Of a stretch of DNA of 64,000 nucleotides, positions 18,501 to 27,278 are shown in pieces. The position numbers were made by a program, and so were the translations under genes. How positions within the stretch are numbered: position 1 is the first letter of the stretch; each line of letters starts with the position of its first letter. Under the pieces are notes generated by a model. The model ran no database searches. It had not been told where the DNA came from and worked only from the letters and a program-made list of their open reading frames with translations. The DNA lies in contig NZ_AGFX01000038.1 in the NCBI RefSeq assembly GCF_000236805.1, forward strand, positions 1-64,000. The letters are read 5' to 3'. The DNA comes from Paenibacillus peoriae KCTC 3763. Its GTDB lineage: Bacteria > Bacillota > Bacilli > Paenibacillales > Paenibacillaceae.

Positions 18501-19859
18501 AAATTCTTCACCGCTATGATATCTATCCGAGTGGATAACACTTCTTCCGGTAGTAACGGCGGCGGAGGCGGAGGCGGTGGTGGCAGAAGCAATACGACAC
18601 CTTCTGCTGCAGCCAACACATCCACTCCTGTCGCTACATCTGCTCCTTCACTTCAAACTGTAGTGAAGCAAGGACAGACTGTAAAAGCTGTAACTACAAC
18701 TATTGTGTTAAATAATAATGTTCAGTCGCTGACAGTAACCGATGCAGACTTGCAGGCTGCTGTAACCGCAGCGGGCTCCAGCCCAACTGCTATCGTATTG
18801 TCGGCTGCCAGTCAGGCAGGACAAACAACCAAAGCAGTGCTCACTTCCGCACAGTTGGCAACGCTGGGTAAAGCTCCGGCAGGAAGCAGCCTGATTGTGA
18901 GCAATACAGGTTCCTCCTTGGCTTTGCCGATATCTGCCCTGAAAAATGCTCCTGCGGGTGCAAACCTTGAAGTGGTTATCAGCAGCCAGGTGCAGGAAAG
19001 CAGCATATTTACAGGCAAACTGAAAGGCTCGACTGTCATTGGTACACCGGTAGGGTTTGAAGCTAACGTTATTGCTGACGGCAAGAGTCAACCACTCAAA
19101 GTTGCTCCAGGGCAGTTTATTACCCGTTCCTTTACCGTACCTGGGCAAATTGAGCCGAATACAGCCGGTGTGCTCTATGCAGCGAACGGAAACGTCTACC
19201 CGGTTCCATCCGTCTTCACCAAGCAGGCAGATGGGTCTACCGTTGTCAAGGTAAGCCGTCCGGGCTTCTCGACGTATGCGGCTGCAACGCGTCCCGTTAG
19301 CTTTGAAGACATTTCATCGTCATATGCGCAATCCGAAATTCAATCATTAGCGAACAAACTGTTGATTAACGGTACAACCGACACGACCTTCTCACCAAAG
19401 AAGAACGTGACACGTGCGGAATTTGCGGCTCTGATCACCCGGGCACTTGGCCTGACACCAGGCACTGCTGCCCCATTCAGTGATATTCCTGCTGGTAGCT
19501 GGTATATCGGCGATGTGGCAGCCGCTTATGAGGCCGGATTGGTTACAGGCCGCAACAGCGACAAGTTTGATCCGAACGCTAATATCAGTCGTCAAGAAAT
19601 TGCTGTCATTCTGGGTAAAGCTGTAGACCTGCTTCAAATTAAAGCGGCCGTCACTGGCCCTGCACGTACACCATATCATGATGCTTCATCCTTTGCAGGC
19701 TATGCCAAGGACAGCATTGAAAAAGTGAGTGCAGCAGGTATTATCAACGGAGAAACGATTCAAAACTCCTCCTACTTCAAACCAAATGCACCTGCAACAC
19801 GTGAGGCATCCGCTAAAGTGCTGCATGTGCTTTTACAAAAAGCTGCACTGATTAACTAA
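15579..19859 (+). CDS. Cell-surface S8 subtilisin-like protease with PA and SLH domains
   Basis: About 1426 residues. Order: signal peptide (LKKPIVLRKI... ISSAATA), I9 inhibitor propeptide (VRVIVQLDGEP...), subtilase domain with Asp211 in GVIDTGVDYEHPDL, His260 in THGTHVSGT and Ser630 in NGTSMASPHVAG, a PA domain inserted between His and Ser, a Vpr/C5a-peptidase-like Fn3 region, a nine-glycine linker near residue 995, an unclassified beta-rich part, and three SLH repeats (from about 1240) for cell-wall binding. The start is TTG at 15579, 6 nt after GAGGG; the TTG at 15561 has no ribosome site. It degrades extracellular protein while tethered to the S-layer or wall polymer. Confidence 0.95.
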   Translation: MKKPIVLRKIPIVSLALALTVSLSLPSISSAATADLQTGSFLKAQEALTVEAAPAFISPELSTDSSRQVRVIVQLDGEPIAVDKYAARTGTQAFTAQSEQKAESAIATEQSTFVDKAAEHGISLQVNYQYNTVLNGLEVTLPANKIPELAKLPGVKSIHENKTYYSIPVQDPPTLTANEATYDNAPLDQIGVPEAWAKGLTGEGIKVGVIDTGVDYEHPDLKAAYKGGYDSFEQDNDPYEEPLLNKENDPYGTGFSGTTHGTHVSGTIAGQAANKASEIVQKGIAYKSDLYVYKVLGRNTETGRSSGSSAQVIDGIERAVKDGMNVINLSLGSDSEKDPNSPDSIAINNAVLSGVVAVVANGNAAQNGNYYYSMGSPATAQLAISVGAATSPSHSYSNKASVNLVTYGNDEKLMTVTSDTYYHLNMMGWQTFHEDFASILGTEPLEVVYANLGYPDDFTSKDVKGKVAIVSRGALGFVEKIANAQQNGAKAIIIFNGQAKFDDSTQANLNESIPSYDGYINSNQGDGVDYIPTFDMVGKEGRALARQIIERQNNKQKFFITFGKDYHRTDNSGNTMAGFSSRGPNGDELLSIKPDVSAPGVNIMSTYPAFAKFYPDASYEYAYKRSNGTSMASPHVAGLAVLLKQQHPNWTPFDIRAALANTSVTLFDENKTQYDVYSQGAGLVNIANAIQTPALLETVEKITILDKNFNRQEVVNYNPSASFGLMRPGSAAKQIQLQLKNLSANPVQYEASYVLHNNVTSDPTKPITTPDVSNIAVQLQGVGANGAISAEPGKSQPFFLSVQPNSSAATGVYEGEVILKSAGLPTLHLPFVVHVGKENPATGFGLQELSLTNPIIYPNQTGAKRSTDLAFRLTTDKTNLIALYVYGLDDKLIGQIDGITTSKEEGSNARLKQGAYSFKDIDGSYIELDSNGRPVLDASGQLTIQHLKDGVYKLGVNAPELNAKGEVEFNTDGPKFFTAMISIRVDNTSSGSNGGGGGGGGGRSNTTPSAAANTSTPVATSAPSLQTVVKQGQTVKAVTTTIVLNNNVQSLTVTDADLQAAVTAAGSSPTAIVLSAASQAGQTTKAVLTSAQLATLGKAPAGSSLIVSNTGSSLALPISALKNAPAGANLEVVISSQVQESSIFTGKLKGSTVIGTPVGFEANVIADGKSQPLKVAPGQFITRSFTVPGQIEPNTAGVLYAANGNVYPVPSVFTKQADGSTVVKVSRPGFSTYAAATRPVSFEDISSSYAQSEIQSLANKLLINGTTDTTFSPKKNVTRAEFAALITRALGLTPGTAAPFSDIPAGSWYIGDVAAAYEAGLVTGRNSDKFDPNANISRQEIAVILGKAVDLLQIKAAVTGPARTPYHDASSFAGYAKDSIEKVSAAGIINGETIQNSSYFKPNAPATREASAKVLHVLLQKAALIN

Positions 19860-19865
19860 CAACTC

Positions 19866-19917
19866 AAAAGCCTCCCGAGCCGTGTAACAAGTAAAGCTGC
19901 GGTTCGGGAGGCTATTT
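19866..19917. terminator. Bidirectional terminator after SLH protease
   Basis: A 10-bp perfect stem (AGCCTCCCGA / TCGGGAGGCT) extended by CCG/CGG pairing is preceded by A4 and followed by ATTTTTA. It lies between the convergent protease and histidine kinase genes. Confidence 0.85.
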
Positions 19918-19942
19918 TTAGCTTGCGCCATCATGTGCAATA

Positions 19943-21433
19943 CTATACCGTTCCTGCCAAAGGCAGCGTTACTTTGAATACACTACCGACTCCCAGTGTA
20001 CTTTCGGCTGTGATGTTTCCGCCGTGCGCTTCCACGATAGACTCTGTAATAGCCAAGCCAAGCCCCGCTCCGCCCGAGCTGCGTGTACGTGATTCATCTC
20101 CACGATAAAATCGCTCAAATATCCGCTCCAGCTGTTCTTGACTCATGCCTGGTCCATTATCACGAATTTGGATATCCGCCAACTTCTTGCTGGCGGATAA
20201 ATTTACATGGATCACACCGTTTGCCAGGTCCGTATGCTGAACAGCATTGTGAAACAGATTGAGCACCACCTGCTTGATTTTATCCCCCTCTGCCAGCACC
20301 CGTACACCTGCCGTCGTATCAAAAGACACCTTACGCGTGCCTGCCAGCATGAGAAGCTGTGGTTTCATTTCCAGCAGCAACCCATCCAGCGATATGCATT
20401 CCAGCTTCAACTCCGGCGTTCGGTCCAGCTTAGCCAGCAATAGTAAGTCGGAGACAAGCTTATTCATCCGCTTGGATTCTCCATACATACTTTCCAGTGC
20501 GGACTGAAGCTGCTTGGGATTAGCTGCCGCCCCGCGAAGCAATACCTCCAAAAAACCGTGGATCGACGTGAGCGGGGTTCGCAGCTCATGAGAAGCATCC
20601 GCTATGAATCGTCTCATCTGCATCTGCAACTCCCGCTCAGCAGCAAATGAATGCTCCAGCCGTTCCAGCATTCCATTAAATGAAACCGCCAACCGGTCCA
20701 CTTCATACTGGCCCTGCTCGGCGTCAAAACGCTCGTCCAGATTCCCGGCATCAATACGTTTGACTGCCTCAACCATCCGCGAAAGGGGCACCAACGTACG
20801 GCGCAGTACAGGCAGCATGAGGGCCAGACCAATCGCAAGCGCAATCAGTGACAATAAAATAAAGGTACGGAGCTGATTAATCAGCTGCTCTTGCATGGAA
20901 GTCGTGGATACGCCCATTTGAAGCAAACCTGACGAGCGGTCAGGTGGACCAAGCGGGCGGAACACAACCAGTTGCTCATTCCCCTGAGCATCCGTGATCA
21001 ATTGATAGCCATGACGCATGCGCTTGTCCTGCTGCATTGCTTGATACTGCTCAGTGGTGAGACGCGGTGGGTTAAGTCCGTTTTCACTGGACAAGCTCCG
21101 GAAGGTTCCATCTGTGTCTATAGCTGCGAGCGACATATCCGGCCAAAACAGAAACGGCCCCGGCCGATTATCCCTTCGATTGTTTCCTCCCTGGGGAGCA
21201 ACACCCCCGCTCTGCTCTTGCGAGTCCCTAATCAATAAATCAGCAGGAATTGAGTTTAACTGCGTTCCCATAGCATCTGCACGACTCCGATACAGAAAAT
21301 CTTTCATCAGAAAATATTGTAGAAAGCCGATCAATACAAGCATCAGAGCCAAAATAAGTAATGTTCTGGCTAAAAGCTGGGACCGAAGAGAACGGAGTCC
21401 ATATTTGCTCCGATATTTGCCCCCCGCCTTCAT
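19943..21433 (-). CDS. Membrane sensor histidine kinase
   Basis: 496 residues. Two transmembrane segments (about 20-43 and 190-210) enclose an extracytoplasmic sensor of about 145 residues with a Gly/Asn/Arg/Pro-rich insert. A HAMP linker (about 211-262) leads to HisKA with phospho-acceptor His282 in DASHELRTPLTS and an HATPase domain with N box (LFHNAVQHTD), DNGPGMS, FYRGDESRTRSSGGAGLGL and a GVGSVF end. It autophosphorylates and passes phosphate to the response regulator whose gene overlaps by 4 nt (ATGA). The stimulus is unknown; the adjacent glycosylation operon suggests a cell-envelope signal. Confidence 0.96.
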   Translation of the reverse strand: MKAGGKYRSKYGLRSLRSQLLARTLLILALMLVLIGFLQYFLMKDFLYRSRADAMGTQLNSIPADLLIRDSQEQSGGVAPQGGNNRRDNRPGPFLFWPDMSLAAIDTDGTFRSLSSENGLNPPRLTTEQYQAMQQDKRMRHGYQLITDAQGNEQLVVFRPLGPPDRSSGLLQMGVSTTSMQEQLINQLRTFILLSLIALAIGLALMLPVLRRTLVPLSRMVEAVKRIDAGNLDERFDAEQGQYEVDRLAVSFNGMLERLEHSFAAERELQMQMRRFIADASHELRTPLTSIHGFLEVLLRGAAANPKQLQSALESMYGESKRMNKLVSDLLLLAKLDRTPELKLECISLDGLLLEMKPQLLMLAGTRKVSFDTTAGVRVLAEGDKIKQVVLNLFHNAVQHTDLANGVIHVNLSASKKLADIQIRDNGPGMSQEQLERIFERFYRGDESRTRSSGGAGLGLAITESIVEAHGGNITAESTLGVGSVFKVTLPLAGTV

Positions 21434-22116
21434 AGCAGATCCACACGGTATCCAACACCGCGCAGCGTACGAATGACCCGATGCTCCTTATCTTTAAGCT
21501 TTTCACGCAACGAGCGAATATACACCTCAACAATATTATCCTCGCCCCCAAAATCGTACCCCCATACCCGGTCCAGAATACGGCTTTTACTCAAAACAAT
21601 ACCGTGGTTCAGCACCAGAAACTTCAATAGTTCATATTCGGTAGGCGACAGCTCCAGCACTTGACCCTGATAGCGAATCTCCTTGCGGCGATCATCCACT
21701 TGAAAGGGGCCGTGAACCACTTCCCCCAGCAGATCGGGAAACTGGTTGCGCAAACGCGCTTCAATGCGAGCCAGCAGCTCATTAAAGCTAAAAGGCTTTA
21801 CAACATAATCGTCCGCGCCGAGTTTTAAGCCCTTCACCCGATCATCCACATCATCCTTGGCTGTCAGCATGATGACCGCGATATTATCCTCCGTCTCCTT
21901 GAGACTTTGACATACCTCGAAGCCATTCATTTCAGGCATCATGACATCCAGTACCGCTACATGCGGACGAAACTCTCTTGCCAGATCCACCGCATCACTC
22001 CCATTCTCGGCGGTTTTGACTTCATATCCTTCATTAATTAGTCCAAGCTCTAAAAATTGCAAAATATGGGGCTCATCGTCGGCCAGCATAATTTTAACTC
22101 CGTGTATTGGTTTCAT
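21430..22116 (-). CDS. OmpR/PhoB-type response regulator
   Basis: 228 residues. Receiver domain with acidic pocket LADDE, phospho-acceptor Asp57 in VAVLDVMMPEMNG, conserved T/K positions (MLTAKDD, VVKPFS), then a winged helix DNA-binding domain (LSPTEYELLKFLVLNHGIVLSKSRILDRVWGYDFGGEDNIVEVYIRSLREKL). It partners with the overlapping histidine kinase gene. Regulators of this class bind tandem direct repeats with 11-bp period; such repeats lie at 22230-22262 between this gene and the divergent GT39 operon, so autoregulation and control of that operon are likely. Confidence 0.97.
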   Translation of the reverse strand: MKPIHGVKIMLADDEPHILQFLELGLINEGYEVKTAENGSDAVDLAREFRPHVAVLDVMMPEMNGFEVCQSLKETEDNIAVIMLTAKDDVDDRVKGLKLGADDYVVKPFSFNELLARIEARLRNQFPDLLGEVVHGPFQVDDRRKEIRYQGQVLELSPTEYELLKFLVLNHGIVLSKSRILDRVWGYDFGGEDNIVEVYIRSLREKLKDKEHRVIRTLRGVGYRVDLL

Positions 22117-22229
22117 GGTTAATCTTCCCTTTCATAACGTCGCATTTTTTCCCCTATAAAAAGTCGGTTCATTTTTACCTGTATCTAATATACCTGAATC
22201 CCGCCGTAAAAAAAGCACCTCTGATAAGC

Positions 22230-22262
22230 TTTCAGCTAACGTTCAGGGAGCGCTCATAACCA
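22230..22262. promoter_or_regulatory. Three tandem 11-bp NYTCAG repeats, candidate response-regulator box
   Basis: Three head-to-tail 11-bp units begin TTTCAG, GTTCAG and GCTCAT in the divergent region between the OmpR-type regulator and the GT39 operon. A TGATAAT element at 22281-22287 could serve as the -10 of the plus-strand operon, placing the repeats at or above its -35 zone. The same repeat pattern recurs at 57394-57437. Binding by the adjacent response regulator is inferred. Confidence 0.5.
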
Positions 22263-22399
22263 ATTAAGGTACGTCTGGCATGATAATAGCAAGCCGGTAG
22301 TTCACCGGGCCAAGATCAGAAGCGACTGGTCATTCCGCAGTCCTGAAGATAGCGGCTAGAACAACGGAATAAACACAAAGAATTTTCACAGGGAGTGGA

Positions 22400-24727
22400 A
22401 TGTACATGATTAAGCAATGGTTTAAAAGCAGGGCGGATATCCCTCTGATCATCATCATGTTGATATCTGCATTTTTGAACGGATACAACATCTGGCAAGA
22501 CAAATACGTTAACACCTACTACACGACGGCCGTAGCGAGCATGCTGGAGAACTTTCACAACTTCTTCTTCGCCTCACTCGATTCCGCCGGATCAGTAACG
22601 GTAGACAAACCGCCTGTCGTGTTCTGGATCCAGACCGCGAGCGCCTACATATTCGGGCTTCACGGCTGGAGCGTTATTTTGCCGCAAGCGCTGGCTCAGG
22701 TCGGGTCGGTATTGCTCGTTTACCTGCTCGTGAAACCGAGTTTCGGTACGATGGCTGCTCGATTGGCCGCCTTCGCCATGGCAACTACACCGATAGCAGT
22801 AGCGGTCAGCCGCACAAATAACATCGACGCGATGCTGGTATTCACCTTGCTGCTTGCCACATGGCGTTTGTTCAGAGGCATTAAAAATAGTAAAACCGGG
22901 CTGATTCTCGCAGCTTTCGCAGTCGTAGGCATTGCCTTTAATGAAAAAATGCTACAAGCCTATATGATCGTTCCCGCTTTGGGACTGTTTTATCTGCTGG
23001 CCTCCAAGTTTAACTGGAAGCGAAAAGCGGTAACCCTGGCAGGATCGGCCGTTGTTCTCCTAATTGTGTCACTCTCTTGGGCAGTCGTGGTGGACTCCAT
23101 TCCGGCAGACCAACGCCCTTATATGGGAAGCAGCGGTACAAACTCTGTACTGAATTTGGCCTTTGGCTATAACGGCCTGTCCCGTCTGACAGGAGATCAA
23201 GGAACAGGCGGTGGACGTGGTGGCCAGCGCTCGGAGTGGAGGCAAAACGCCACAACGAATAGTAGCAATACAAATTCGGAGCAGACTCAGACAGCTACAT
23301 CATCGGACGATACTACAGCAGCTGGCGACGCTGCTACTAACAACATGGCAGCAGGCGGATTCGGTGCAGGTGGCCAAATGCCGCCGGGAGGATTTGGCGA
23401 CAATGGTCAAGGCGGTCCGGGCAATGGGCAAGGTGGTCCGGGCAATGGGCAAGGTGGTCCGGGTGGTCCGGGTGGTGGACCAGGCGGGAATTCCGGTGGT
23501 GGTATGTTCGGCACTGGTGAAAAGGGACCTTTGCGGTTGTTCCAATCTGCCTTGTCAGGTCAGGCAAGCTGGCTGCTTCCATTCGCATTGATTGCTTCGG
23601 TCGGTCTGCTTGCAAGCATTCGCCGTCGCAATATAACCCAAAAGCACAGAGAGGTTATCTTCTGGCTGGCCTGGCTGCTTCCCGTCGCTGCATTTTTCAG
23701 CGTAGCCGGATTCTTCCATCATTATTACCTGATTATGCTTGCTCCGCCGATTTCAGCGCTCTTCGGGGCTGGATTCGTGGAATTGTGGCAGCAATATCGG
23801 GAGCGTTCTGGCTGGCTCTCCTGGCTGTTACCCGCAGCGGTATTGGCAACCTCGGTATTTAGCTGGTTTGTTTTGCAAAATTACAACGATACCATTGGCA
23901 GCGGCTGGTCCATCGCGGTACTAATCTTGGGGATCGTTGGCACAGCATTACTGGTAATAGCACGACTGAAATCAGAGAAGCTGACAAAATTCGCCGTCAT
24001 TGCAAGTGTACTCACAATGTTCATCGGCCCTGTGTACTGGGCATTGACACCGATCACCTACGGGGGGAACAGCATGATTCCACAAGCAGGACCGTCTCAA
24101 TTTGGCGGCGGTGGAGGTGGCGGAATGCCAGGAGGCAATTTTGGCAATCGAGGCCAGAGCGCCGATAAACAACAAGCTGAAGGAACTCAAACAAGCACAG
24201 ACAGAGACACAGAACAGAGATCTTCTGCCCGCTCCAGAGGAATGGGTGGACCGAACGAAGGTCAAAGCCTAGATCAAAAAACGTTGAGTTATTTGCAACA
24301 GCATAACACAGGTGAAACCTACCTTTTCGCAGCAAGCAATTATTCAACAGCCGCTCCTTACATGATTGAAGCCGGACAAAAAGTGATTATTATGAACGGC
24401 TTTGTATCCTCCGATCCGGTGTATACCGTCGACAAGATCAAGGCGCTGGTCGAAAGTGGTCAGGTGAAATACTTCATGATCAATGGTGGAGGCGGCGGTG
24501 GACCAGACAGCGGTAACTCCGAAGTCACCACATGGATCAAAGAGCATGGCAAAGTAATCCCTACAGATGAGTGGAAAACAACAACTGGCGAAGCGAGTAC
24601 AGATGTTCAAGCATCCGACAGCGGAAGCGACAAAACGAACAGTAATTCAAATGCTCAGGATGGCCAAGGCGGACCTGGCGGAGACGAGCGTGGCGGAAGC
24701 GGTACTTTATACGAAATCACATTATAA
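22400..24727 (+). CDS. GT39-family membrane glycosyltransferase (YkcB-like)
   Basis: 775 residues, ArnT/PMT-like. The N-terminal half has many hydrophobic segments and the family loop LDSAGSVTVDKPPVVFWIQTASAYIFGLHGWSVILPQ, including the conserved acidic residue before KPP. Such enzymes use a polyprenyl-phosphate sugar to glycosylate an acceptor on the outer membrane face. A Gly/Asn/Gln/Pro-rich low-complexity loop (about residues 270-375) with an 18-bp DNA repeat and a second Gly/Ser-rich region (about 560-625 and at the C-terminus) are unusual and probably extracellular. The next gene encodes the GT2 enzyme that likely makes the lipid-linked donor. Starts ATG 22400 and 22406 are both possible. 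Confidence 0.92.
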   Translation: MYMIKQWFKSRADIPLIIIMLISAFLNGYNIWQDKYVNTYYTTAVASMLENFHNFFFASLDSAGSVTVDKPPVVFWIQTASAYIFGLHGWSVILPQALAQVGSVLLVYLLVKPSFGTMAARLAAFAMATTPIAVAVSRTNNIDAMLVFTLLLATWRLFRGIKNSKTGLILAAFAVVGIAFNEKMLQAYMIVPALGLFYLLASKFNWKRKAVTLAGSAVVLLIVSLSWAVVVDSIPADQRPYMGSSGTNSVLNLAFGYNGLSRLTGDQGTGGGRGGQRSEWRQNATTNSSNTNSEQTQTATSSDDTTAAGDAATNNMAAGGFGAGGQMPPGGFGDNGQGGPGNGQGGPGNGQGGPGGPGGGPGGNSGGGMFGTGEKGPLRLFQSALSGQASWLLPFALIASVGLLASIRRRNITQKHREVIFWLAWLLPVAAFFSVAGFFHHYYLIMLAPPISALFGAGFVELWQQYRERSGWLSWLLPAAVLATSVFSWFVLQNYNDTIGSGWSIAVLILGIVGTALLVIARLKSEKLTKFAVIASVLTMFIGPVYWALTPITYGGNSMIPQAGPSQFGGGGGGGMPGGNFGNRGQSADKQQAEGTQTSTDRDTEQRSSARSRGMGGPNEGQSLDQKTLSYLQQHNTGETYLFAASNYSTAAPYMIEAGQKVIIMNGFVSSDPVYTVDKIKALVESGQVKYFMINGGGGGGPDSGNSEVTTWIKEHGKVIPTDEWKTTTGEASTDVQASDSGSDKTNSNSNAQDGQGGPGGDERGGSGTLYEITL
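23407..23470 (+). repeat. Tandem Gly-rich coding repeat (18-bp unit)
   Basis: A GGTCCGGGCAATGGGCAA-type 18-bp unit encoding GPGNGQ is repeated in tandem inside the GT39 gene and is followed by GGTCCG triplet-pair repeats. This is a likely site of length variation by slippage. Confidence 0.7.
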
Positions 24728-24745
24728 ATTAGGGAGGAATTACTC

Positions 24746-25837
24746 ATGAGTGAACAAATTCGTTATTCCATAGTTATACCGATGTACAACGAGGAAGCCG
24801 TCATTACAGAAACCTATCGGCGGCTAAAACAGGTCATGGGCTCGATGGGCGAGCCCTACGAGCTGATCTTCGTAAATGATGGGAGTTCGGACCGCAGCGT
24901 CCAGCTCATCAAGAAATTCAGTCTCAGAGATGACACCATTGTATTGATTGATTTTTCACGCAATTTCGGTCATCAGCTGGCCATCACCGCCGGGATGGAT
25001 TATGCGGTGGGAGAGGCGGTCGTCGTCATTGACGCCGATCTCCAGGACCCGCCCGAGCTAATTGTTGAAATGGCCAGCAAATGGAAGGAAGGCTATGAGG
25101 TGGTCTACGCCAAACGGCTGAAACGCAATGGTGAAACTCGCTTCAAGAGATGGTCGGCCAGCCTCTTCTATCGTGTGCTCAAAGCCTCCACGGACATCAA
25201 TATCCCGGTAGACACCGGGGACTTCCGCCTGATGGACCGCAAGGTTATAGATGAGTTAAAGCGGCTGCCGGAAAATAACCGATTTGTCCGTGGACTGGTC
25301 AGTTGGATCGGCTTCAAGCAAACTGCTGTTGAATATGAGCGCGATGAGCGGCTCGCAGGCGAAACCAAGTATCCGCTGAAACGCATGATCAAGCTCAGCC
25401 TGGACGGGATCACATCCTTTTCGATCAAACCGCTCAAGCTGGCAGGCTACATTGGAGCACTGCTGTCGATGTCCGGCTTCCTGTATCTGATGTACGTGCT
25501 ATTCCTCAACTTCTTCACCGATTCCTACGTGATGAAGGGCTGGTCGTCCATGATTAGCATCAGCCTGATCTTTGACGGTGTAATCCTGATCATTCTCGGT
25601 ATTATGGGCGAATATGTAGGACGGATTTATGATGAGACCAAAGCCCGTCCGCTCTACATTGTACGTGAGCATCTGGGCGGACAATACGAAAATGGACCGA
25701 CACATGCCAAGAAAGTTCCTGAACAACGTGACTCTCTGTATATGCAAGGAGCCCGGGACAGTCTGATTTCTGCCGGACGTACAGTACGCGGCAACAGCGC
25801 GGTATATCCCGGCCCTAAATCCGGTCATGGAGCATAA
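24746..25837 (+). CDS. GT2 polyprenyl-phosphate glycosyltransferase (DPM/GtrB-like)
   Basis: 363 residues. GT-A fold with YSIVIPMYNEEAVI, FVNDGSSDRS and the DXD-region VVVIDADLQDPPELIVEM, then two C-terminal transmembrane helices (about 235-255 and 270-295) as in GtrB, YkcC or CsbB. It transfers a sugar from a nucleotide donor to undecaprenyl phosphate on the cytoplasmic side. Ribosome site AGGGAGG lies before ATG 24746, 18 nt after the GT39 gene. Residues after about 310 form a charged tail not typical of the family. It probably supplies the donor for the GT39 enzyme. Confidence 0.94.
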   Translation: MSEQIRYSIVIPMYNEEAVITETYRRLKQVMGSMGEPYELIFVNDGSSDRSVQLIKKFSLRDDTIVLIDFSRNFGHQLAITAGMDYAVGEAVVVIDADLQDPPELIVEMASKWKEGYEVVYAKRLKRNGETRFKRWSASLFYRVLKASTDINIPVDTGDFRLMDRKVIDELKRLPENNRFVRGLVSWIGFKQTAVEYERDERLAGETKYPLKRMIKLSLDGITSFSIKPLKLAGYIGALLSMSGFLYLMYVLFLNFFTDSYVMKGWSSMISISLIFDGVILIILGIMGEYVGRIYDETKARPLYIVREHLGGQYENGPTHAKKVPEQRDSLYMQGARDSLISAGRTVRGNSAVYPGPKSGHGA

Positions 25838-25840
25838 CCC

Positions 25841-26263
25841 ATGAAAAGTCGCATTGCCCCGCTGCTTCCTATAATCCGTTTTGGCATGGTAGGACTGGTC
25901 AATACGGGCGTAGATTATATCATTTTTATGCTACTGGCCTGGGCCGGAGTTCCGGTCCTGGTGGCGCAGATCATTTCGTATAGCTGCGGCACAGCCAACA
26001 GTTATATTTTAAACAGCAAATGGACATTCAACAAACAACGATCAAACGATACTAACAAAAGCCAATTACCCAAATTTATCATCATCAACCTGATCGTATT
26101 GGGTCTAACCGCCTTATTATTACAACTGCTTCACACCGGAACCGAGCTGCCTCTTGCCTTATGCAAGCTGATTGCCACCGCAGCCGGAATGATCATTAAT
26201 TATATCGGGAGCCGATACTGGGTATTTGGTTCCCCATCCCGAAAGGAAAGTGAATCTCTATGA
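25841..26263 (+). CDS. GtrA-like flippase-type membrane protein
   Basis: 140 residues with four transmembrane segments. The GtrA signature is clear: RFGMVGLVNTGVDYIIFMLL at the start, SYSCGTANSYILNSKWTFN in the middle, and the end GMIINYIGSRYWVF. Members are thought to help move polyprenyl-phosphate sugars across the membrane. It starts 3 nt after the GT2 gene and its stop overlaps galU by 4 nt, so the genes form one operon. Confidence 0.93.
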   Translation: MKSRIAPLLPIIRFGMVGLVNTGVDYIIFMLLAWAGVPVLVAQIISYSCGTANSYILNSKWTFNKQRSNDTNKSQLPKFIIINLIVLGLTALLLQLLHTGTELPLALCKLIATAAGMIINYIGSRYWVFGSPSRKESESL

Positions 26264-27132
26264 GAAAAATTACAAAAGCCGTTATTCCAGCCGCCGGACT
26301 AGGAACCCGTTTTCTGCCTGCCACAAAAGCTTTACCCAAAGAGATGCTTCCAATAGTCGACAAGCCGGCTATTCAATATATCGTAGAAGAAGCCATCAAG
26401 TCCGGGATTGAAAGCATCATCATCGTCACGGGTCGCAATAAGAAAGCCATCGAGGATCATTTTGACAAATCTGTGGAATTGGAGCAAGTGCTGGAGAGCA
26501 AGGGTAAGTACGACCTTCTGCGCGAGGTTCAAAGCATCGGGGGCAAGGCAGTCATTCACTATATCCGTCAAAAAGAGCCCCTCGGCTTGGGACATGCAGT
26601 ACGCTGTGCCCGCCAGTTTATTGGCAATGAGCCCTTCGCCGTATTGCTGGGCGATGATATTATGAATTCCTCTACCCCGGCCATTCGTCAAATGATGGAT
26701 GTTTACGAGGAGACAGGCAAGCAAGTGGTCGGCGTGCGTACGGTAGATGAACAGGATGTGAGTAAATACGGTATTATTGACCCCACCCGCCAGAATGGCC
26801 TGATTCACGAGGTCGGCGGACTTGTTGAAAAGCCATCCCCAACAAATGCTCCTTCGCGGCAGGCCGTCATTGGACGGTATGTATTGGAGCCTTCCATTTT
26901 CTCCATATTGGAAAACATGTCCACTGGTGCGGGTGGTGAATACCAACTGACAGATGCGCTCCATCAGGTAGCATTACAGAACCAACTGCTTGCCCTAGAA
27001 CTGGAAGGCACGCGTTATGATATTGGTGATAAGGCTGGATATCTGGAAGCCGTGCTCCACATGGGCATGCAGCGCGAAGATTTGCGCCCTATGCTGGACT
27101 CCATGATCCGCGAAGCGCTGGCTTCGCGATAA
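26260..27132 (+). CDS. galU: UTP-glucose-1-phosphate uridylyltransferase
   Basis: 290 residues, normal length. Nucleotidyltransferase signature AVIPAAGLGTRFLPATKALPKEMLPIVDKPAIQYIVEEA, followed by IIIVTGRNKKAIEDHFD, GLGHAVRCARQFIGNEPFAVLLGDDI and GRYVLEPSIF. It makes UDP-glucose from UTP and glucose-1-phosphate. Placement at the end of the GT39/GT2/GtrA operon suggests UDP-glucose is the donor used by the GT2 enzyme for the surface glycosylation, though it may also serve general needs. Confidence 0.97.
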   Translation: MRKITKAVIPAAGLGTRFLPATKALPKEMLPIVDKPAIQYIVEEAIKSGIESIIIVTGRNKKAIEDHFDKSVELEQVLESKGKYDLLREVQSIGGKAVIHYIRQKEPLGLGHAVRCARQFIGNEPFAVLLGDDIMNSSTPAIRQMMDVYEETGKQVVGVRTVDEQDVSKYGIIDPTRQNGLIHEVGGLVEKPSPTNAPSRQAVIGRYVLEPSIFSILENMSTGAGGEYQLTDALHQVALQNQLLALELEGTRYDIGDKAGYLEAVLHMGMQREDLRPMLDSMIREALASR

Positions 27133-27278
27133 AATAGGGAAATCTCCTCCGAAATCCGATGGTTGCTGTGCAATCACAACAGTAGATGAATAAGCATATA
27201 AAACTGTACAATGTAAGAGTACAGCAGCATCGGAATCTGCTCGGCCACCCGGTCGAGGCCAAGGAGGAAAAAGCTCTT

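Noticed and set aside
23300-23545. Possible CRISPR-like or intergenic repeat in the GT39 region
   Set aside because: The repeats are in frame, encode Gly/Asn/Gln/Pro, and lack spacers; they are a coding low-complexity tract.
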